Of a stretch of DNA of 64,000 bases, positions 61,682 to 64,000 are shown in pieces; positions within the stretch are counted from its first letter, which is position 1, and each line of letters begins with the position of its first letter. The DNA is from Ignelater luminosus. Taxonomy: Eukaryota; Arthropoda; Insecta; Coleoptera; Elateridae. The notes below the pieces were generated by a model. It made no database searches and was not told the origin of the DNA. It saw only the letters and a list, made by a program, of their open reading frames with translations. Made by a program: the position numbers and the translations under genes. The DNA lies in NCBI GenBank assembly GCA_011009095.1, contig VTPC01090689.1, forward strand, positions 313,428 through 377,427. The letters are read 5' to 3'.

Positions 61682-64000
61682 CATCTTCAACCTCCTTTTA
61701 TCTCTCTCATTAAAATGGCGCTTTTTTGAAAACAAAAATAGGACCTTCTTGGTTGACAGTGGTAAATTGTTTTCTTTAGGTTTCGTTTGCATTTAAGAAA
61801 AGGGAGGTCAGATCGATCATCTTTTGTATTTACTTTAACAGGTGTTTTACGTCTCTAGAACTATTGGTCGTACAGAGATGGGACTTCGTATTGTCATTTG
61901 TTTATTTTTGGGAAATATCTTATATCTTGGAAAATATACATCGTATAGAGATGATACTTCCGTTACTAGAAAGTCTAGGGTATTAAACGCTTTATGTGCT
62001 ACTGATTGTTGTATTTTTATAATTCCAGGTTGTGTACATTTTGGATTCGTTTTTTTTTTTCATAAAATAAGCTTGGTTCATCAGTTACTTCTTAAGATGC
62101 GGTCAGTTTAAGTTAAACGTGTGGTACGGAATCGCACTGTGTAAAGACCGTCGGACTTTGAAGGCAAACAATATCGCATCTATTGCTTTTTACTATTTTT
62201 TGGACATAGACTTAACAACTTAACCTCTTCTTTGTGACAGTTATTATAGAAGATTGAGGATATTTTTGCTATTTATTGATTGAAATGTATTCTTAATCCC
62301 TAATATTTCGTTGTTTAGGCAGATAACTCCCAAGACGTTTTGTACTGTGAGACTGCAAGTTTATGATGATTTAAAAACTCCGAAATTATCAGTCGGAAGC
62401 TTCAGTAGCATTCGAAAACTGCTACTTTAAAAGATACAGAAATTTGATAAAGAGAAAAACTGAATTAGATAAACCATATAGTTTCAGTGGGTCCAATAGG
62501 TTTTGAAATCTTCACGTGGGAAAAATCTGTAAAAGGATATTATCTTCCGAGAGGGATATAAAGCAGTGGATGACGAGTTGCACTTTAAAATTCCTGTAAG
62601 GGTTGGATTATTTCTAGATAGCCGATAGCAAATAAAACTTCCATCCATTTATTTACCTCGACTTAAATTCAAGAAGTATGTTAAATTAGCTGTAGAAGAC
62701 TTCTTGATTTCACAAATAAAAATAGAATAGATCGAATTTTGGTCCACCCTGTATAGTCATTCAAATAAAACGTACATTACATAGAAACGTTAGAATGTGA
62801 CTGTTTTTTAATATTAGTTAATAATATACTGCTGTGACTTGGATAGAAACGAAATACTTTAGTGAATATTAAAGAAGGAAATTTAGGAAGTTAATTTTAA
62901 GGTTACCTTTATACTAAATTGTATACGTTTTGTTTTTAATTCTTTCAGTTCAGCATCAAAAACAAATGAAACGATCCGAAAGCATCTACAACTTACAAAA
63001 CAGTCAGTTGTTTTGGGAAAGTTATAATTATATAATAAACATCTACTACAGGTATGCAATAAATTATAAGACAAGATAAGATTTTTATGTTCCAAGAACA
63101 GCTACAAGCAAATGCTGGAAAATAACTTATTAATCGAAAGACTGAAGTTGTATAATTAGAGATAAAAGATAGTAATACCTGTTACATGTGGAGATAACAT
63201 GAGATTATTAAAGAAGGAAACAATGTTTACCTTTATGTCTGTCTGTCACTAATAAATAGGCTGACTATATAGGTTTTTGATTGCTATGATTGTTTTTATT
63301 CTAACTTTTATCTGCAACATAATTTTAATTCTACTAATCGTGCAGTTATTGTACTATTTCGGTAGTAGATGCTTAAATGAAACTTGAAAGTAAATATTTG
63401 GTGAAGTTTTCATTTTATACGCGTGTGTGTATGTTGAGTTGAAGTGTTCACAGGTGTTGAATGTTCACTTCTCATTCGTAGTTGGATATATTGGTTTTTC
63501 GACCTTTACATATACGATATATTGTAGTACTTAATTACTAATCAGATTCACGTTTAATGTCAATAATTCTAGTTGGATCAATTTATTTTTATTTATTTTA
63601 AATTTAATTAAATCTTTAGGTTTCTACAAACTTTTAATATTTACATCGAAAATTTGTATTAATCTTCTCATATTGCCAGTATTATCTCAAGACTATTAAT
63701 AGATAATAAAATTTCGTTCTAAAATCATTAAACGGCTAACGATGAGTGAATAAATAAATAAAAAAGAAACTGGATAAAAGACCTGATACCCGTTCAGTGT
63801 TGGTTTCAAATGTGAAGCGACTACTTCAAAATGATAATGTACTTTTAGAAGATAAAATCAATAAATAGTGCAAATAACTAGAATTCAGAGGGCAGCAACG
63901 TCGTATCCCGCCAAACATTTTGCATGCGTTATCAATTCCTAATTTAACTTGATCATAATTCATAAAGAAGGACTATATGTTAAGCAAAAACTTCTAATAA
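61682..64000. other. AT-rich non-coding DNA with one transposon-end-like motif
   Basis: No gene is supported. GGTCCACCCTGTATAG at 62741-62756 looks like the right terminus of an ACAGGGTG-type transposon or MITE. The preceding 300-450 bp (from about 62300) may belong to that element, but no matching left end was found. Open frames at 61842-62111 (+) and 62883-63095 (-) show no known domain. Confidence 0.4.

Noticed and set aside
61226-61792. 188-codon minus-strand frame as a host gene
   Set aside because: It spans the border between AT-rich flank and GC-rich insert, has no family resemblance, and its length is explained by the low stop-codon frequency of GC-rich DNA.

Overview
This is AT-rich animal DNA (roughly one third G+C) that looks like part of an insect genome. 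The evidence is a split gene of the CPEB2-4/Orb2 family, two mariner transposons of types common in insects, and many decayed transposons. There is no bacterial gene organisation. I could not fix the insect order from the sequence.

Host gene. The only host gene I can support is an orb2-type cytoplasmic polyadenylation element-binding protein on the minus strand. Its first coding exon is 56242-57087. A short second exon, 45691-45802, is too small to appear as a long open frame, but it joins exon 1 in phase and carries the family's conserved LE-x-x-L-x-DIMR block. Intron 1 is 10,439 bp. The exons for the RNA-binding domains were not found, so everything below 45690 is probably one very long intron (over 45 kb) or contains exons I missed.

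Mobile DNA. From low to high coordinates there are: a decayed LINE 3' part with an RNase H domain (1488-2410); a mariner with matching 28-bp ends and one frame break in a homopolymer (13107-14401); a decayed 3' end of a transposon with ACAGGGTGT termini (17021-17366); a Ty3/gypsy integrase fossil (20690-21265); a decayed Tc1/mariner-superfamily transposase (21288-21997); a hAT C-terminal remnant (36108-36650); and a Mos1-like mariner with an intact 346-codon transposase, whose 3' flank contains a 100-N assembly gap (37356-38735).

Unusual DNA. Two stretches stand out. The first is about 2.5 kb (25470-27925) of degenerate tandem repeats, each built around a palindromic core of the CCACC-TTT-GGTGG type, with a 200-300 bp higher-order rhythm. 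The second is a GC-rich 1,090-bp insertion (60578-61667) flanked by a 14-bp direct repeat. It contains perfect hairpins and six evenly spaced GGCGGGAA motifs that match the E2F site. I read it as a retroposed element of a family I cannot name.

The remaining DNA is AT-rich intron or intergenic sequence with short simple repeats and scattered transposon termini. Many of the short open frames in the window are antisense shadows of the transposons, of orb2 exon 1 or of the repeats.
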